DNA of 16,627 nucleotides from positions 1 through 16,627 of the forward strand of contig CAJUNI010000006.1 of the NCBI GenBank assembly GCA_910587945.1. The letters run 5' to 3'. The translations under genes and the position numbers were made by a program. Positions 14,777 to 16,627 of this stretch are shown here, in pieces; the first letter of the stretch is position 1, and every line of letters begins with the position of its first letter. The notes below the pieces were generated by a model, which made no database searches, was not told the origin of the DNA, and saw only the letters and a list, made by a program, of their open reading frames with translations. The stretch is from an uncultured Parvibacter sp. Lineage in GTDB: Bacteria > Actinomycetota > Coriobacteriia > Coriobacteriales > Eggerthellaceae.

Positions 14777-15214
14777 TTAATCGACGGCCACGGAGGTTAG
14801 CTCGGCACAGTCAGGGGCTTGGGCCGCCTCCGCCAAGGTAATACCTGCAAGATAGGTGCGCATGGCCCCGGCCATTCCGCCCCAAATGCGCTGGGCGCTG
14901 CAATGCTCTTGGCGATTGCAGGGGGCAGAACCACTGAGACAATCTAAGAGAGCGAGCCCATCTTCGGAGGCATCCACCACTTCAGCCAAGGTAATGTCCT
15001 GGGGGTCGCGGGCCAATCGATAGCCTCCCATATAGCCCCGGGTGACTTCGAGCAGACCCGCACTGGCCAAAGGAGAGACTACCTGCTCAAGATATTTTTT
15101 CGAAATGCCCTGGCGCTCAGCTACTTCTTTTAAGGCAACACACCCTTCGTTTTGGTGCTGCGCAAGGTCGATCATGAAGCGCACCCCGTAACGGGTTTTT
15201 GTCGAAACTTTCAT
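14777..15214 (-). CDS. Rrf2-family regulator, IscR-like with Fe-S cysteines
   Basis: With the ATG at 15214 the protein has 145 residues. The winged-helix part shows STKTRYGVRFMIDLA at 4-18 and the recognition region (about 33-65) with ISKKYLEQVVSPLASAGLL, then RGYMGGYRLAR. The Rrf2 cluster motif is present as C92-x6-C99-x5-C105, close to the C92/C98/C104 arrangement of E. coli IscR, so it should bind a [2Fe-2S] cluster and report Fe-S status. I chose this ATG over a GTG two codons upstream because AAGGAG lies five bases before it. It is divergent from the cysteine desulfurase gene and probably controls both that gene and itself from the shared promoter region. Confidence 0.88.
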   Translation of the reverse strand: MKVSTKTRYGVRFMIDLAQHQNEGCVALKEVAERQGISKKYLEQVVSPLASAGLLEVTRGYMGGYRLARDPQDITLAEVVDASEDGLALLDCLSGSAPCNRQEHCSAQRIWGGMAGAMRTYLAGITLAEAAQAPDCAELTSVAVD

Positions 15215-15258
15215 AGACACTCCTTGTCAGAGGAGGGATGAGATACTGGCTGAGACAA

Positions 15259-15286
15259 AGTCTACAGAATTACTTGACTTTATCAA
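15259..15286 (-). promoter_or_regulatory. Promoter of the IscR-like gene
   Basis: On the minus strand, TTGATA (15286-15281) and TAGACT (15264-15259) are 16 bp apart. The start site would be near 15252, about 38 bases before the ATG. A second minus-strand -35-like TTGACA lies at 15331-15326 with a weak TAGGTT 16 bp on. Confidence 0.5.
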
Positions 15287-15301
15287 AGACTAGATTATAT
15301 T
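15274..15301 (+). promoter_or_regulatory. Promoter of the cysteine desulfurase gene
   Basis: TTGACT (15274-15279) and TATATT (15296-15301) are separated by 16 bp. The leader to the ATG at 15402 would be about 95 bases. Its -35 box is one base away from the opposing -35 box of the IscR-like gene. Confidence 0.55.
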
Positions 15302-15331
15302 AAAACCTAGCAAATTACTAGACTATGTCAA
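15290..15331. promoter_or_regulatory. Cluster of CTAG half-sites, candidate IscR-type operator
   Basis: CTAG occurs at 15290-15293, 15307-15310 and 15318-15321. The last two frame a near-palindrome (CTAGCAAATTACTAG). ACTAGATTAT (15289-15298) and ACTAGACTAT (15317-15326) are near-identical direct repeats 28 bp apart. They overlap and follow the -10 box of the desulfurase promoter, where bound regulator would repress. Confidence 0.4.
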
Positions 15332-15401
15332 TCTAACGCTCAGATTCCCATTCCATTGAATCCCGAGCGTGATCACACCAGATAGAGCAAGCGAGGAACC
15401 T

Positions 15402-16622
15402 ATGAAACAAATTTATCTCGATAATGCCTCAACGACCCCTGTTCGCGCAGAGGTGATTGAAACCATGTTGCCCTACTTCACTGAAGAGTTCGGCAACCCC
15501 TCTTCCATCTATCCCTTAGGGCAGACGGCTTCCGATGCGGTTGCAGAGGCTCGTGCGTCTTTAGCGGCACTTATCAACGCGTCTCCCAAAGAGATCTACT
15601 TCACCAGTGGTGGCTCTGAAGCGGATAACTGGGCTATAAAGGGCTTTGCGCGAGCGAATCGCTCGAAAGGCAATCACCTCATCACCAGCGCCATCGAGCA
15701 TTATGCCGTTCTTCACACCTGCCAAGCGCTAGAAAAGGAAGGCTTTGAGGTTACCTATCTTCCGGTGAATAGCGACGGACTCGTGGATCCGGAAGAGTTC
15801 CGCGCCGCCATTCGTCCGGACACTATCTTGGCTTCCATTATGTTTGCGAACAATGAAATTGGCACCATCGAGCCCATTGGTGAGTTGGCTGCCATCGCTC
15901 ATGAAGCCGGCGTGGCCTTCCACACCGATGCGGTGCAGGCGTTTGGTCATGAGCCCATTGATGTAGCGGAGCTCGGCATCAATATGATGTCGGTGTCGGG
16001 GCATAAGCTCAATGGTCCCAAGGGCGTGGGCATGCTCTACATTCGCAAGGGTATCAAGGTGGCAAACCTGATTGATGGCGGCCAGCAGGAGCGGGGTCGC
16101 CGCGCTACGACGGAAAACGTTCCGGGCATTGTGGGACTGGCTCGGGCGGCGGAGTTGGCCTATGCCGAAAGCGACGATGTACGCGAGCGCCAAATTGCCA
16201 TTCGCGATCATGCCATTGATCGTATCCTAGCCGAGATTCCCCATGCGCGCCTCAATGGGAGTGCCACCGCACGCCTTTCCAACAACATCAATATCTCCTT
16301 CGAGTTTATTGAAGGGGAGGGCATGTTGTTGCAGCTGGCAGCCAAGGGAATCTGCGTATCCAGTGGTTCAGCCTGCACGTCCGGTTCGTTAGATCCGAGC
16401 CACGTCCTGTTGGCCATTGGGCTTCCCCATGAAATTGCCCATGGCTCCTTGCGCATGACCCTGGGTCGAGACACCACCTTAGAAGAGGTGGATTATGCCA
16501 TCGATTGCTTGAAGCAGACGCTCTCCAACCTGCGCATGATGAGTCCGCTTTATGAGGACTACAAGAATGGCAATGTTGCTTCTCTCATTGATCAGGAGAA
16601 AGCAGCCAAGGCTTCCGCTTAG
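15402..16622 (+). CDS. Cysteine desulfurase (NifS/IscS family)
   Basis: The 406-residue PLP enzyme removes sulfur from L-cysteine as a persulfide for Fe-S cluster and other sulfur-carrier pathways. YLDNASTTP begins at residue 5, H100 stacks on the cofactor, D176 and Q179 lie in HTDAVQ, and the PLP Lys is K202 in SVSGHKLNGPKG. The catalytic cysteine is C325 in SSGSACTSG, in the short NifS/IscS-type loop. The length is normal and the gene is complete. I chose the ATG at 15402 because GCGAGGAA precedes it; the in-frame GTG at 15369 would add 11 atypical residues with no ribosome site. Divergence from an IscR-like gene supports a housekeeping Fe-S role. A scaffold gene such as nifU/iscU would be expected just beyond the window end. 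Confidence 0.95.
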   Translation: MKQIYLDNASTTPVRAEVIETMLPYFTEEFGNPSSIYPLGQTASDAVAEARASLAALINASPKEIYFTSGGSEADNWAIKGFARANRSKGNHLITSAIEHYAVLHTCQALEKEGFEVTYLPVNSDGLVDPEEFRAAIRPDTILASIMFANNEIGTIEPIGELAAIAHEAGVAFHTDAVQAFGHEPIDVAELGINMMSVSGHKLNGPKGVGMLYIRKGIKVANLIDGGQQERGRRATTENVPGIVGLARAAELAYAESDDVRERQIAIRDHAIDRILAEIPHARLNGSATARLSNNINISFEFIEGEGMLLQLAAKGICVSSGSACTSGSLDPSHVLLAIGLPHEIAHGSLRMTLGRDTTLEEVDYAIDCLKQTLSNLRMMSPLYEDYKNGNVASLIDQEKAAKASA

Positions 16623-16627
16623 GATTT

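Noticed and set aside
1..16627. CRISPR arrays, insertion sequences, prophage or integration sites
   Set aside because: No regularly spaced repeats, transposase or integrase genes, or attachment-like duplications were seen on either strand.

Overview
The window looks like a chromosomal stretch of a strictly anaerobic, respiring actinobacterium of the Coriobacteriia, most likely an Eggerthellaceae-type gut bacterium. This is inferred from gene content and not from a marker gene. The content includes a Tat-exported lipoprotein flavoreductase paired with a small multiheme c-type cytochrome, the end of an NrfD/PsrC membrane subunit, a very large acyl-CoA dehydratase activase fusion, and LCP, RsmI, IscR and NifS genes with actinobacterial character. 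Genes are densely packed and moderately GC-rich. No IS element, integrase, CRISPR array, tRNA or rRNA was seen.

Layout. (1) Bases 1-341 hold the 3' end of an NrfD-like quinol-oxidising membrane subunit. A 339-bp gap follows that is rich in RNA-like stems and ends in a strong terminator. (2) 681-1988 encodes a radical SAM protein of unknown substrate, closed by a perfect 11-bp terminator. (3) 2178-7669 is a two-gene unit: a TetR/AcrR regulator and a 1579-residue protein that joins two BadF/HgdC-type ATPase domains, a DUF2229-like region and an HgdB-like region. A promoter and a 9-bp inverted repeat precede it and a GC-rich hairpin ends it. (4) 7817-9535 (minus) is an LCP cell-wall ligase with a long disordered tail, divergent from rsmI (9670-10602). 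rsmI overlaps a YgjP-type metallopeptidase gene by 8 bp. (5) 11199-14495 is a respiratory module: a TetR regulator (minus), divergent from an exported FAD reductase followed 3 bp later by a five-heme-motif cytochrome. Its promoter has a near-consensus -35/-10 pair with a 13-bp palindrome in the spacer. A structured leader follows and may encode an 8-codon peptide. A perfect 14-bp UUCG terminator ends the unit. (6) 14777-16622 is an IscR/Rrf2 gene divergent from a NifS/IscS cysteine desulfurase gene, with back-to-back -35 boxes and a cluster of CTAG sites.

How it fits together. The flavoprotein/cytochrome pair would pass electrons from the membrane quinol pool through hemes to an extracytoplasmic flavin that reduces an unidentified organic acceptor, with the neighbouring TetR probably sensing that acceptor. 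The TetR/activase unit is probably an autoregulated CoA-ester or low-potential-electron system with no separate dehydratase subunits in view. The IscR/NifS pair supplies Fe-S clusters, which the activase fusion and the radical SAM protein would need. The two TetR units are the best candidates for undescribed biology.
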